Source: an uncultured Collinsella sp.
GTDB taxonomy: Bacteria > Actinomycetota > Coriobacteriia > Coriobacteriales > Coriobacteriaceae
Reading direction: 5' to 3'
NCBI GenBank assembly: GCA_902490445.1
Contig: CABUDZ010000046.1
Coordinates: 1-16,578, forward strand
Length of the DNA stretch: 16,578 bases
Positions 7,388 through 14,626 of the stretch are shown piece by piece. How positions within the stretch are numbered: position 1 is the first letter of the stretch; each line of letters opens with the position of its first letter. The notes under the pieces were generated by a model. That model was given only the letters and a program-made list of their open reading frames with translations, was not told where the DNA came from and made no database searches. Made by a program: the position numbers and the translations under genes.

Positions 7388-8779
7388 CTACACCGTCATC
7401 GGCGCCGGCTCATGCGGCTCGCCGTTCAACTCAACGATGACCTGCGTCCCCACGCCCTCCTGGGACTTCACGCGCATGCCAGAATCTTCTCCGTAAAAGA
7501 AATGGATGCGCTGAAGCACGTTGAAGAGTGCCAGGCCGCAGCCTCGCTTGATGGAGCCGTCGGCGGTAATGCTCTCGGGCTCCTCTCGACGATGCTGCTC
7601 AAACAGGTGCGCGCAGACTTCTTCGCTCATGCCGATGCCGTCATCTTCGACGATGATCTCCAGGCCGTCATCGGTCTCAAAAGCCCTAACATGAATAGTA
7701 AGCGGCTCGGTCTCGCGCTGCGCATGCTTGATGCAGTTTTCGAGCAGCGGCTGCAAGATAAACGGCGGTACCAGGCTGTCGCGCACCTCAAAGTCGATGT
7801 CGACCGAGACGCGCAGACGGCCGTCGCCATACCGAGCCTGCATAAGATTGATATAACGAGTGCCCTGTTCCACCTCATGCTCGAGCGTGGTGAGCGTATC
7901 GGAGTCAGAAAGCGTCTGACGGTAGTAATTGGAAAAGTCGATCAGCAGCGATCGTGCCTTGTCGGGCTCGGTTCGAACGAGCGACACGATCGTGCTGATG
8001 GTATTGAAGAGAAAATGCGGGTCGACCTGCGACTGCAGGGCGCGAAGCTCAACGCGGGCCGTGAGCTCGTCCTGGCGCTCGAGCTCAAAGCTGGCGAGCT
8101 GCGTGGAAATGAGATCGGCAAAGCCCGAGGCTAACGCCGTCTGGCGCATATCGATGCTGCTCAGGCGGGGGTAATACAGCTCGAGCGTGCCCACGCAATG
8201 CCCGCGCACAGTAAGCGGTGCGACAATGCCGGCGCGCAGGCGGGGAAAATAGCCGCCCGTCTCATTGGAGGCGTCGCGCGAAAATACACTCTGTTCGCCG
8301 GACTCGATCACGTTGAGCGTGGTCTTGAGCACGACCGGGGTGCCGGCAGGGCACTTTGCCGAGTCCTCGCCCCAGCTTGCCAACACCTGTTTGCCATCGG
8401 TAAAGCAGATGGCAGAGGCGATGGTCTCGGACAGGATAATTTTAGAGGCGCCCAGGGCCGCTTCGGGCGTAAGGCCGCGCGACGTGTAGGCGAATATTTT
8501 TGATGCGATGGCGAGCGTACGGTCGGTTGCGCTCGATGTGAGGTCGTCGGGGACCACAAAGACATACGAGAAAAAGAAGCACAGCATGACCAGGCCGGCA
8601 ATAACGACAACGCCCGGAACGGGATTGGGATTATCGGTTAAATCCCAGATAAGCAGCAGGATAAGCGCCGGAACGACAACACCGAGCAGGATGGCCTGAA
8701 CCACATGCCGGGCCGTACGAAAGACCTTGGTAGAGTTGTAGCTCTTGCCCAGAATCAGCCTGTTTAAATCCACCGTCAT
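7388..8779 (-). CDS. LytS-type sensor histidine kinase (system 2)
   Basis: This 463-residue membrane histidine kinase has two membrane spans (about 27-47 and 56-76), a GAF-like cytoplasmic region (about 85-225), the phospho-acceptor motif DPHFLFNT with H255, the N box with N348, the G1 motif DDGIGM (379-384) and G2 around GCGLALFNV (413-421). All catalytic motifs are present; D replaces the more common N before PHFLFNT. The segment from the GAF end to the His box (ASGFADLISTQLASFELE and onward) is nearly superimposable on the kinase at 1517-2860. The start is less certain: the ATG at 8779 has AAGAGGGG almost touching it, whereas an ATG at 8836 lies inside or before a hairpin and gives an unlikely Cys-rich lead. 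It is co-transcribed with the regulator 38 bp downstream. The signal is unknown. Confidence 0.9.
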   Translation of the reverse strand: MTVDLNRLILGKSYNSTKVFRTARHVVQAILLGVVVPALILLLIWDLTDNPNPVPGVVVIAGLVMLCFFFSYVFVVPDDLTSSATDRTLAIASKIFAYTSRGLTPEAALGASKIILSETIASAICFTDGKQVLASWGEDSAKCPAGTPVVLKTTLNVIESGEQSVFSRDASNETGGYFPRLRAGIVAPLTVRGHCVGTLELYYPRLSSIDMRQTALASGFADLISTQLASFELERQDELTARVELRALQSQVDPHFLFNTISTIVSLVRTEPDKARSLLIDFSNYYRQTLSDSDTLTTLEHEVEQGTRYINLMQARYGDGRLRVSVDIDFEVRDSLVPPFILQPLLENCIKHAQRETEPLTIHVRAFETDDGLEIIVEDDGIGMSEEVCAHLFEQHRREEPESITADGSIKRGCGLALFNVLQRIHFFYGEDSGMRVKSQEGVGTQVIVELNGEPHEPAPMTV

Positions 8780-8804
8780 CCCCTCTTGTCCGTAGCACCC
8801 ATAG

Positions 8805-8832
8805 CAATAAAGAGGGCCGCAAGCGACCCTCT
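8805..8832 (-). terminator. Possible terminator of permease-amidohydrolase transcript
   Basis: AGAGGG (8811-8816) pairs with CCCTCT (8827-8832), with a GC/GC pair possible within the 10-nt loop. On the leftward strand it is followed by TTTATT, a weak U-tract. It is 58 bp after the amidohydrolase stop and 32 bp before the kinase start, so it would separate the two units. Confidence 0.45.
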
Positions 8833-8834
8833 CC

Positions 8835-8849
8835 ATTGCATTATGCAAT
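8835..8849. promoter_or_regulatory. 15-bp perfect palindrome, possible operator
   Basis: The sequence ATTGCATTATGCAAT has perfect 7-bp arms around a central T. It stands between the amidohydrolase stop codon and the second kinase gene, where a promoter for the kinase operon would be expected. It could be a repressor site or, in RNA, a small hairpin. No regulator can be assigned. Confidence 0.35.
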
Positions 8850-8890
8850 CAAAAACTGTGTTTTACATCCAGCCATCGACAAACGGTATC

Positions 8891-10168
8891 TTAGGCGCTG
8901 TATTTGTTGGCCTCGCCAAAGGTGCCGGCCTCGACGATCCAGCCGTCCTTCATGATGACGTCCATGTTGTCGGTGTTGAGCACGTGAATGTCAGCGGCGA
9001 CGTCACCGTTGACGACCAGCAGGTCGGCGCACTTGCCAGCCTCGATGGAACCGGTCTCGTCCTCGATGTGGCACATCTTGGCACCGTTGAGGGTAGCGCA
9101 GGTGATGGTCTCGACCGGGGTGAAGCCGATCTTGTCGACGAACTCGTACATCTCCTCGATGGAGCAGGTGCCGTACGGGGTGACGAAGGAGAAGGAGTCG
9201 GAGCCGATCGTCATGACGACGCCGCGCTTCTTGGCCTCGCGCAGGCAGTCGTAGTTGCGCTGCAGCTCCTTCTCGACCAGGGTGCCCTCGTACTTGTCGT
9301 GCAGCTCGGGGACGTAGACGGGCGGATAGGTGGCGTACCAGGTAGGCAGGAAGGCAATCGTCGGGGTGAAGAAGGTGCCCTGCTCGGCCATGAGGTCCAT
9401 GGTGCGCTCATCGATATCGAAGCCGTGGATCAGCTGCTCGCAGCCAAAGCGAACGGAATCGTAGGCAGCGGCGTGGTTGTTGTAGCAGTGGCTCCACACG
9501 GGGATGCCGACCATCTTTGCCTCTTCGACCACGGCCTGGATCTCCTCGGAGCAATAGTGCTGGTCGCGACCGGAGTCCCAGCGCCAGATGCCGCCACCGG
9601 TAGCCCAGATCTTGATGGCATCGGGGTTCTCGCGCAGGCGACGACGGACGGCCTTGCGCAGATCCCAAGGACCGTCGACCTGGTCGCCCCAGGGATGCGA
9701 TTCCTTGTTGAGCTCCTGGCTGCAGTGGTGGGAGTCACCGTGGCCGGCAACACGGCAGAAGCCGAGTCCGGTGGCCAGGACGCGCGGGCCCTTGAAGACG
9801 CCCTTGTCGATGCAGTCGCGAATCTGGATGCCAAAGCGGCCGATCTCGCAGACGGTGGTGAGGCCGTGGGTGAGGCAGTCGTAGGCCTGCTTGACGGCGA
9901 CGGCCTGCTTCTCGAGGAGCGGCTGCATGACCCAATCGGTGTCATCGTCGGTCAGGTTGCCCGAGAAGTGCAGGTGGGTGTCGATCAGGCCGGGAAGGAC
10001 GGTCTTGCCGGCGGCGTCGATAACCTCAACGCCCTCGGGAAGGTCCTGCATGACACCGGCATACTCGATCTTGCCGTTATCGTCGACGAGAACGAGGGAG
10101 TTCTCGACCGGCTCGGCACCGGTGCCGTCGATGAGCCTGCCGCCAACGATTGCATACTTAGTGGACAT
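8891..10168 (-). CDS. Metal-dependent amidohydrolase (imidazolonepropionase/prolidase-like)
   Basis: This 425-residue amidohydrolase-superfamily enzyme has the expected (beta/alpha)8 metal centre: DTHLH with H65 and H67, K186 in IKIWATGG (the lysine usually carboxylated), H227 in VWSHC, H248 in IHGFD and D324 in GSDS. The beta-sandwich halves flank the barrel (1-60 and 370-425; ADLLVVNGD near the end). This pattern fits the COG1228 group, which includes imidazolonepropionase, Xaa-Pro dipeptidases and other cyclic amide or peptide hydrolases. The ATG at 10168 has AGGAGG 5 nt upstream. It follows the amino acid permease by 131 bp, so the permease probably supplies its substrate or removes its product. 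Codons are almost all C/G-ending, implying high expression. Substrate not identified. Confidence 0.88.
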   Translation of the reverse strand: MSTKYAIVGGRLIDGTGAEPVENSLVLVDDNGKIEYAGVMQDLPEGVEVIDAAGKTVLPGLIDTHLHFSGNLTDDDTDWVMQPLLEKQAVAVKQAYDCLTHGLTTVCEIGRFGIQIRDCIDKGVFKGPRVLATGLGFCRVAGHGDSHHCSQELNKESHPWGDQVDGPWDLRKAVRRRLRENPDAIKIWATGGGIWRWDSGRDQHYCSEEIQAVVEEAKMVGIPVWSHCYNNHAAAYDSVRFGCEQLIHGFDIDERTMDLMAEQGTFFTPTIAFLPTWYATYPPVYVPELHDKYEGTLVEKELQRNYDCLREAKKRGVVMTIGSDSFSFVTPYGTCSIEEMYEFVDKIGFTPVETITCATLNGAKMCHIEDETGSIEAGKCADLLVVNGDVAADIHVLNTDNMDVIMKDGWIVEAGTFGEANKYSA

Positions 10169-10198
10169 GGTTCCTCCTTATGGATCCATATAGTGGGC

Positions 10199-10222
10199 GA
10201 GGCCGTGTTGGGTTAAGGCCTC
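10199..10222. repeat. Short inverted repeat upstream of amidohydrolase
   Basis: GAGGCC (10199-10204) and GGCCTC (10217-10222) form a perfect 6-bp stem with a 12-nt loop, about 30 nt before the amidohydrolase start. It may be a leader structure in the permease-amidohydrolase mRNA. Confidence 0.35.
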
Positions 10223-10250
10223 ACAAAACTACCCAAGTGGTGCCGGGTTC

Positions 10251-10279
10251 GGTGCGCGGGAGAGAGGATCCCGCGCACC
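10251..10279 (-). other. Strong intergenic hairpin in permease-amidohydrolase mRNA
   Basis: GGTGCGCGGG (10251-10260) and CCCGCGCACC (10270-10279) form a perfect 10-bp GC-rich stem with a 9-nt loop, extendable past one mismatch. It begins 20 nt after the permease stop codon. The leftward strand has only a weak, distant T-rich stretch after it, so it may be a leaky terminator or an RNA-stabilising structure that sets different levels of the two proteins. Confidence 0.55.
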
Positions 10280-10299
10280 CGATCCGCCCCGGCTAGGCG

Positions 10300-11751
10300 T
10301 TACTTTTTGCGGGAATTGGTGAAGGCCATGAGGGCCAGGCCAATGGCCAGCCAGCCGATCACGATGCTCCACTCCACCATGTTGAGGGAGGCGGGAGAGA
10401 ACGGGATCACGAGCAGGCCGATGATGATGGCGCAGGCAGCGATAGCGAGGCCGATGCCAAACTTGCCGCCAGGCACCTCGTAGGGACGAGGCAGATCGGG
10501 CTCGGTGAAGCGCATGCGCAGGCAGGCGAGGGCGACCATGCCGCAGGAGAAGATGAAGGCGAGAGCCGACACATTGGTCAGAGGGATGAGCATGTTCTTG
10601 CCCAGGAACGGACCGACGACGGTGATGACGCCCAAGACGACGCAGGCAAGCTTGGGAGCGCCGGACTTGGGGTCGACTTCGGCGAACTGCTCGGGCAGCT
10701 GGCCCTTTCGGCCCATAGCGAGCATGATGCGGCTCGTGGCACCGTAGAAGGAGTTCATCGGGCCCATGGGTCCAAGCGTGGCGATGACGAGCATGGCCAG
10801 GTACAGGAGCATGTTGATGCCCTTGAGGCAGGCAAGCGCGGGAACCGGGCTCTTAACAAACTCATGCCAGTCGAGGATGGTGCCGAACGAGTAGATGCAG
10901 ACCATGTAGAAGCCGCCGGCGGCCAGCAGGGCCAGGGAGATGATCTTACCGAACTTGTTCCAGTTGAGGCCCTCGGCTGCTTCCTCAGCCTGCTGAGGAA
11001 TGGTGTCGAAGCCGGCGTAGAAGAACGGGGTCAGAACCAGGACCGAAACGATACCGGCGAACAGGCTGGTGCCCTCGGTAGCAGGCTTGCCGCCGCCAGC
11101 ACCGGTGACCTGGGAGAACACGGGCATGGCGTTGTCAGGCGAGCCGGTGAACAGCGAGACGCCCATGGCGAGCAGCATGCCGCAGAGCAGGGCCTTGGTC
11201 AGGAAGGCCTGCAGCTTGGCGGCCGAGCTGGCACCGCGGAAGTTGAGGAAGATGACGTAGGTTGCAAAGCCGAGCGCGATCAGCGTCGGGAACAGGTAAA
11301 CGTCGGCGCCCAGGATGGTGTAGAGCTTGACGGCGCGCAGCCACTCAAGGCCGGGCAGGCTGCCGAACATCTCGGACACGAGGGTCGAGATGGCGATGGC
11401 CTCCCACGGGCACAGGATGCCGTTGCCCAGGGCCAGGAGCCAGCCGGTGATGTAGCTCATCGTACGGCCAAAGCTACGATCGACATACTCGACGATGCCG
11501 CCCGAGATGGGGATAGCAGCCGTGAGCTCACCGAAAACAGCTCCGACGGGCACGAGAAAGATTGCACCCAAGAGGAATGCGATCATAGCGGGAACGGGAC
11601 CGCCGCCCACGACCATCCAGTCGCCGACCTGCAGAACCCAACCGGTACCGATGATGGCACCGAAACCGATGGTGAAGAAGTTCCAGAGCGAGAGCGTTTT
11701 CTTCATGCCACCGTTACCTTCGACTGCAACTTCTGCGTTCTTGTCCGCCAT
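10300..11751 (-). CDS. APC-family amino acid permease
   Basis: This 483-residue polytopic protein belongs to the amino acid-polyamine-organocation superfamily. About 12 membrane spans are visible. The first carries the substrate-binding glycine motif in FGAIIGTGW (about 30-38), and the first quarter has the expected GELTAAIPISGG stretch (about 74-85). Later features such as PFFYAGFDTIPQQAEEA (about 240-256) fit the family core. Length is normal. The ATG at 11751 has AAAGGAGGGG about 5 nt upstream. It is the first gene of a leftward unit with the amidohydrolase and is codon-optimised like it. Substrate is not evident; an amino acid, small peptide-like compound or product/substrate exchange are all possible. 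Confidence 0.9.
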   Translation of the reverse strand: MADKNAEVAVEGNGGMKKTLSLWNFFTIGFGAIIGTGWVLQVGDWMVVGGGPVPAMIAFLLGAIFLVPVGAVFGELTAAIPISGGIVEYVDRSFGRTMSYITGWLLALGNGILCPWEAIAISTLVSEMFGSLPGLEWLRAVKLYTILGADVYLFPTLIALGFATYVIFLNFRGASSAAKLQAFLTKALLCGMLLAMGVSLFTGSPDNAMPVFSQVTGAGGGKPATEGTSLFAGIVSVLVLTPFFYAGFDTIPQQAEEAAEGLNWNKFGKIISLALLAAGGFYMVCIYSFGTILDWHEFVKSPVPALACLKGINMLLYLAMLVIATLGPMGPMNSFYGATSRIMLAMGRKGQLPEQFAEVDPKSGAPKLACVVLGVITVVGPFLGKNMLIPLTNVSALAFIFSCGMVALACLRMRFTEPDLPRPYEVPGGKFGIGLAIAACAIIIGLLVIPFSPASLNMVEWSIVIGWLAIGLALMAFTNSRKK

Positions 11752-12107
11752 TGTTCCCCTCCTTTCCTTATTGACGCCTCTTTGACGTCACCCCTTGCAC
11801 GGTCTGTTTTGCCGCGCGCTTTTATTTCGTGGCTTTACAATACGGCCTTGGCGCAGCAGCGCCGCTCGCAGCTCGACCGAAGGCAGAACTGCAAAACGAG
11901 CGGCACCGTTTTTGGGACGAACGGCGGGAGACGTCATTCGTCTTGGACGCTTTCATCTTGCCTGCTTTTGAATACCTGTTGCCGTGACGCTTGGCGCGCG
12001 GCGCGGCAACGTTCATACCATTTGTCAGGCTTTTGGCGCACATACCCATGTGTCGTGCATCTTTTTATGTAGGATAGACAAGTTACACATGAGGCAAGGT
12101 GATTCGA
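11752..12107. promoter_or_regulatory. Divergent intergenic region (permease / peptidase)
   Basis: This gap of about 350 bp separates the leftward permease operon and the rightward peptidase gene, so it should hold both promoters. Small dyads are visible: TGACG/CGTCA near 11773-11790 and GGCGC/GCGCC near 11848-11861. I could not pick a convincing -35/-10 pair for either side. Short open frames on both strands lack ribosome binding sites and are not called. Confidence 0.45.
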
Positions 12108-13109
12108 ATGGCATACGGACACAATGACGGCGACCAACGGCCACAAAGCGTGCGCCTTGCCGGCCGCACCACGCCAACGCCCAGAAGCACCTCCGACAAC
12201 GGCAACCCGCAGCGCCCCCAAGAGCAACTCGGGGCTTCTTCGCGGCAACAAAGCCGTACCGTGCAGCAGTCAGACCGCGTGAGCACGAGCGCACGCCAAC
12301 GCCAGATCGACACATCGCAGCCGCGCCGCTACGATTGCCGTACGACCGACCACTACGTTAAGCGCTCCTTTTCGCCACCTCAACGCAATCGCGGCAATTC
12401 CGCCCCTCGCCCCGCGTCGCACACCACAAGCCACGCACTTCCGGCCCGCCGCCTACGCCTTGCGCTTTGCTCCATTGCCGCCTGCCTCGTCTTTGTGTTT
12501 TTGGGATCCTGTATCTTGCACGGATCAGCCGGTCTTGAGCCCACTGCCGAGGACAAGCTGATTAAAGCTCCCGTCGCACCAGGTTACTCCTTTGCGTTCT
12601 CGACCCCACGCTCGCAGTGGAGTGCCGGCACCATGCCCCACATCTACCAAATTGACCCCGCATGGTCGGAGCTGTCCTATGCCGGTGGCACTATTCGCGA
12701 AAACGCTTGCGGTCCCACTTGCCTCACCATGGTCTATATCTTTAAGACCGGCCATACCGATAAGACGCCGGTCGATATATGCGCACTGGCCGAAGCCGGC
12801 AACTACGCCCCCACTGGTGCCACCGAGTGGTCGTTTATGACAAGCGGTGCGTGGCAGCTAGGGCTCAACGGAACACAGCTCTATAACGATCGCGAATCGA
12901 TTACCCAAGCACTTCGCTCGGGTGTGCCCGTCATCGCCGCAGTGCGCCCCGGTACGTTTACCAACGTAGGCCACTACATCGTGCTCTACGGCATCGACGA
13001 TGCCAACCAGATTGGCGTCTACGACCCCAACTCGGCCAGCCGCAGCGCCCGCCGCTGGGGCGTGGTGGAGGTCCTCAACGAAGTCGAAGCCATGTGGGCC
13101 TACTACTAG
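12108..13109 (+). CDS. Membrane-anchored C39-like cysteine peptidase
   Basis: This 333-residue protein has a C-terminal papain-like domain of the peptidase C39_2 type (about 175-333): Cys201 in ENACGPTC as nucleophile, His289 in NVGHYIVLYG and Asp306 in VYDPNS. The N-terminal 115 residues are low complexity, rich in Q, R, S, T and P, and probably disordered in the cytoplasm. A single membrane span (about 116-138) places the catalytic domain outside. The span ends in LGSC, which resembles a lipobox, but a long charged lead is unusual for a lipoprotein. I chose the ATG at 12108, with AAGGTG 6 nt upstream; a GTG at 12099 would add three residues. Family members cleave peptides or act on cell-wall or bacteriocin leader substrates; the target here is unknown. 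The stop codon lies in a REP-like repeat. Confidence 0.85.
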   Translation: MAYGHNDGDQRPQSVRLAGRTTPTPRSTSDNGNPQRPQEQLGASSRQQSRTVQQSDRVSTSARQRQIDTSQPRRYDCRTTDHYVKRSFSPPQRNRGNSAPRPASHTTSHALPARRLRLALCSIAACLVFVFLGSCILHGSAGLEPTAEDKLIKAPVAPGYSFAFSTPRSQWSAGTMPHIYQIDPAWSELSYAGGTIRENACGPTCLTMVYIFKTGHTDKTPVDICALAEAGNYAPTGATEWSFMTSGAWQLGLNGTQLYNDRESITQALRSGVPVIAAVRPGTFTNVGHYIVLYGIDDANQIGVYDPNSASRSARRWGVVEVLNEVEAMWAYY

Positions 13110-13190
13110 TCATTGGGGACAGACTTAAATGAGTGGTCATTGGGGACGCTCTTGTTTGACTAGTAATTTAAGAACGTCCCCAATGACTAG
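13106..13190. repeat. REP-like palindromic element
   Basis: CTAGTCATTGGGGAC (13106-13120) is exactly inverted as GTCCCCAATGACTAG (13176-13190). A second forward copy, GTCATTGGGGACG, lies at 13136-13148 and is inverted at 13175-13187. The flanking words ACTTAAAT and its counterpart near 13166-13172 extend the similarity. The 85-bp unit therefore has two forward and one reverse copy of a GTCATTGGGGAC module. The structure resembles REP/BIME elements mobilised by Y1 (RAYT) transposases. The peptidase stop codon (13107-13109) is inside the left arm. Confidence 0.7.
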
Positions 13191-13199
13191 GTGAACAGC

Positions 13200-13232
13200 A
13201 AAAGCCCCGCAGTCGGAGCGGACTGCGGGGCT
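13200..13232 (-). terminator. Intrinsic terminator of arcC
   Basis: AGCCCCGCAGTC (13203-13214) and GACTGCGGGGCT (13221-13232) make a perfect 12-bp stem with a 6-nt loop, followed on the leftward strand by TTTTG. It is 65 bp past the arcC stop codon. Confidence 0.85.
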
Positions 13233-13297
13233 CATGAAGAGAGGCTAGTCTGTGGGCGCTTTGCCTGGCGCCCACGGGAGAGGCAACTGAGTAGGGA

Positions 13298-14260
13298 CTA
13301 CTCGTGGATGCGGGTACCGGAGAGGCCGGCCATGGTCTCGGCGGCCTTGTCCAGGGCGCCGATGATGCAGGTGCGGCCCTTGCGGGAACGGGCGAACTTG
13401 ATGGCAGCGCGGACCTTGGGCTCCATGGAACCCTTGCCGAACTGGCCCTCGTCGGCCAGGCGCTCGGCCTCGTCGGCGGTGAGGTCCTCGAGCTCCTCCT
13501 GGTTGGGCTTGCCAAAGTTGATGGCGACATGCTCAACGGCGGTCAGCAGGAACAGGACGTCGGCGTCGCAGTCCTCGGCCAGCAGCTCGCCGCCCAGGTC
13601 CTTGTCGATGACGGCGGGAACGCCCTTGTAGCAACCCTTGTTCTCGTAGTCGCGGACGACGGGGATGCCGCCGCCACCGCAGGCGATGACGATGAACTCG
13701 TTGTCGAGCAGGTTGAGGATGGAGTCAGCCTCGACGATCTTCTTGGGATCGGGGGAGGCGACGACGCGACGCCAGCCGCGGCCGGAATCCTCGACGAAGA
13801 CCTTGGAGGGGTCCTCGGCCATGAACTCCTTGGCCTGCTCCTCGGTGTAGAAGGGGCCGATCGGCTTGGTCGGGTTCTTGAACGCGGGATCGTCGGGATC
13901 GCACTCGATCTGGGTGACGACGGTGGCGGCGTGCCAACGCTTATAGCGCTTGTGCATCTCGCGGCCGATGCCCTGCTGCAGGTGGTAGCCGATGTAGCCC
14001 TGGGACATGGCGCCGCACTCGGGCAGCGGCATCTCGGGGGTGCCGATGGCATCGTGGGCGGCGGCGAAGGCGTTCTGGATCATGCCGACCTGCGGGCCGT
14101 TGCCGTGGGTGATGATGATCTCGTTGCCCTGCTCGATGAGACCGAGGAGAGCGTGGGCGGTGTTGCTCACGGCCTCGATCTGCTCGACGGGGTTGTTGCC
14201 GAGGGCGTTGCCGCCAAGGGCGACGACAATACGATCGGGCTTGCCAAGAGGCTTAGACAT
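13298..14260 (-). CDS. arcC: Carbamate kinase
   Basis: This 320-residue enzyme of the amino acid kinase family interconverts carbamoyl phosphate plus ADP with carbamate plus ATP, usually in the ATP-forming direction at the end of arginine, agmatine or ureide breakdown, in the cytoplasm. Motifs are complete: VALGGNAL (13-20), THGNGPQVG (51-59), KPIGPFYT (132-139), CGGGGIPV (194-201), DKD (219-221) and GSMEPKV (278-284). Length fits the family (about 310-320). I chose the ATG at 14260, with AAAGG about 10 nt upstream; the frame extends 12 residues further but without family similarity. No arginine deiminase or ornithine carbamoyltransferase gene is next to it in this window. It has its own terminator and a dyad in its leader, and is strongly codon-biased. 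Confidence 0.96.
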   Translation of the reverse strand: MSKPLGKPDRIVVALGGNALGNNPVEQIEAVSNTAHALLGLIEQGNEIIITHGNGPQVGMIQNAFAAAHDAIGTPEMPLPECGAMSQGYIGYHLQQGIGREMHKRYKRWHAATVVTQIECDPDDPAFKNPTKPIGPFYTEEQAKEFMAEDPSKVFVEDSGRGWRRVVASPDPKKIVEADSILNLLDNEFIVIACGGGGIPVVRDYENKGCYKGVPAVIDKDLGGELLAEDCDADVLFLLTAVEHVAINFGKPNQEELEDLTADEAERLADEGQFGKGSMEPKVRAAIKFARSRKGRTCIIGALDKAAETMAGLSGTRIHE

Positions 14261-14295
14261 TGCTGGAATCCTTTCTGTAAAAGGCCTACAACCCA

Positions 14296-14333
14296 TTAAT
14301 AACCCGCGTCCGTGCGATACGCGAGTTTATTAA
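14296..14333 (-). promoter_or_regulatory. Imperfect palindrome in arcC leader
   Basis: TTAATAA (14296-14302) is mirrored by TTATTAA (14327-14333), and CGCG-rich inner arms (14303-14308 and 14320-14325) extend the pairing with one mismatch and one bulge. It lies 36 to 73 bp upstream of the arcC start, in an AT-rich zone where the promoter should be. It could be an operator or an mRNA hairpin; it does not match a regulator site that I recognise. Confidence 0.35.
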
Positions 14334-14626
14334 GGTTTATATTCTCTTTATCGCTCATTTTATTCATTTTGAAAATACCTAAGCGGCGAACGGTCGATTT
14401 TACCCGCTCAGCGTAAAGAAGCCCAGTTCAGGCATATCTACGCCATTTACGTGCAACTTTATTTAAATAGAGCAGGGATTAGACCAGATTATGCAAACTA
14501 TATCTTTGCTAAACACAAAACGGACAGCGCAATATCTTACTCGCACTATACGCGATTCTATACATTAATTTGACGAGTATGCACCCCTGCAAAAACATGG
14601 GGCTTTTCATCCAACATAAGGGATAG
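14334..14626. other. AT-rich intergenic region, no gene seen
   Basis: This stretch of about 290 bp is clearly richer in A and T than its surroundings. It has no open frame with a credible ribosome binding site. It probably holds the arcC promoter (left part) and sequence ahead of the fragment at 14627. Near its right end a weak rightward hairpin (CCCC at 14584-14587, GGGG at 14599-14602, then TTTT) is present. Confidence 0.4.
14584..14607 (+). terminator. Weak hairpin with T-run
   Basis: CCCCTG (14584-14589) pairs with CATGGGG (14596-14602) with a bulged T and an A-rich loop, followed by TTTT (14604-14607). It would terminate rightward transcription, but no rightward gene precedes it, so it may end an unannotated short RNA or be chance. 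Confidence 0.25.

Noticed and set aside
8786..10216. Long rightward open frame (476 codons) opposite the amidohydrolase
   Set aside because: It is the antisense shadow of a strongly GC3-biased gene; its product is a low-complexity run of V, D, G and A without domain motifs, while the leftward frame has a complete metal site and a strong ribosome binding site.
11822..12049. Leftward 75-codon frame in the permease-peptidase gap
   Set aside because: No ribosome binding site, a basic and serine-rich composition, and no recognisable domain.
10864..12072. Rightward open frame (402 codons) opposite the permease
   Set aside because: Its product is highly polar and enriched in D, E, G, Q and H with no domain; it runs across the permease promoter region and has no ribosome binding site.
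13304..14299. Long rightward open frame (331 codons) opposite arcC
   Set aside because: Antisense shadow with repetitive L, D, G and V composition; the leftward frame has every carbamate kinase motif.
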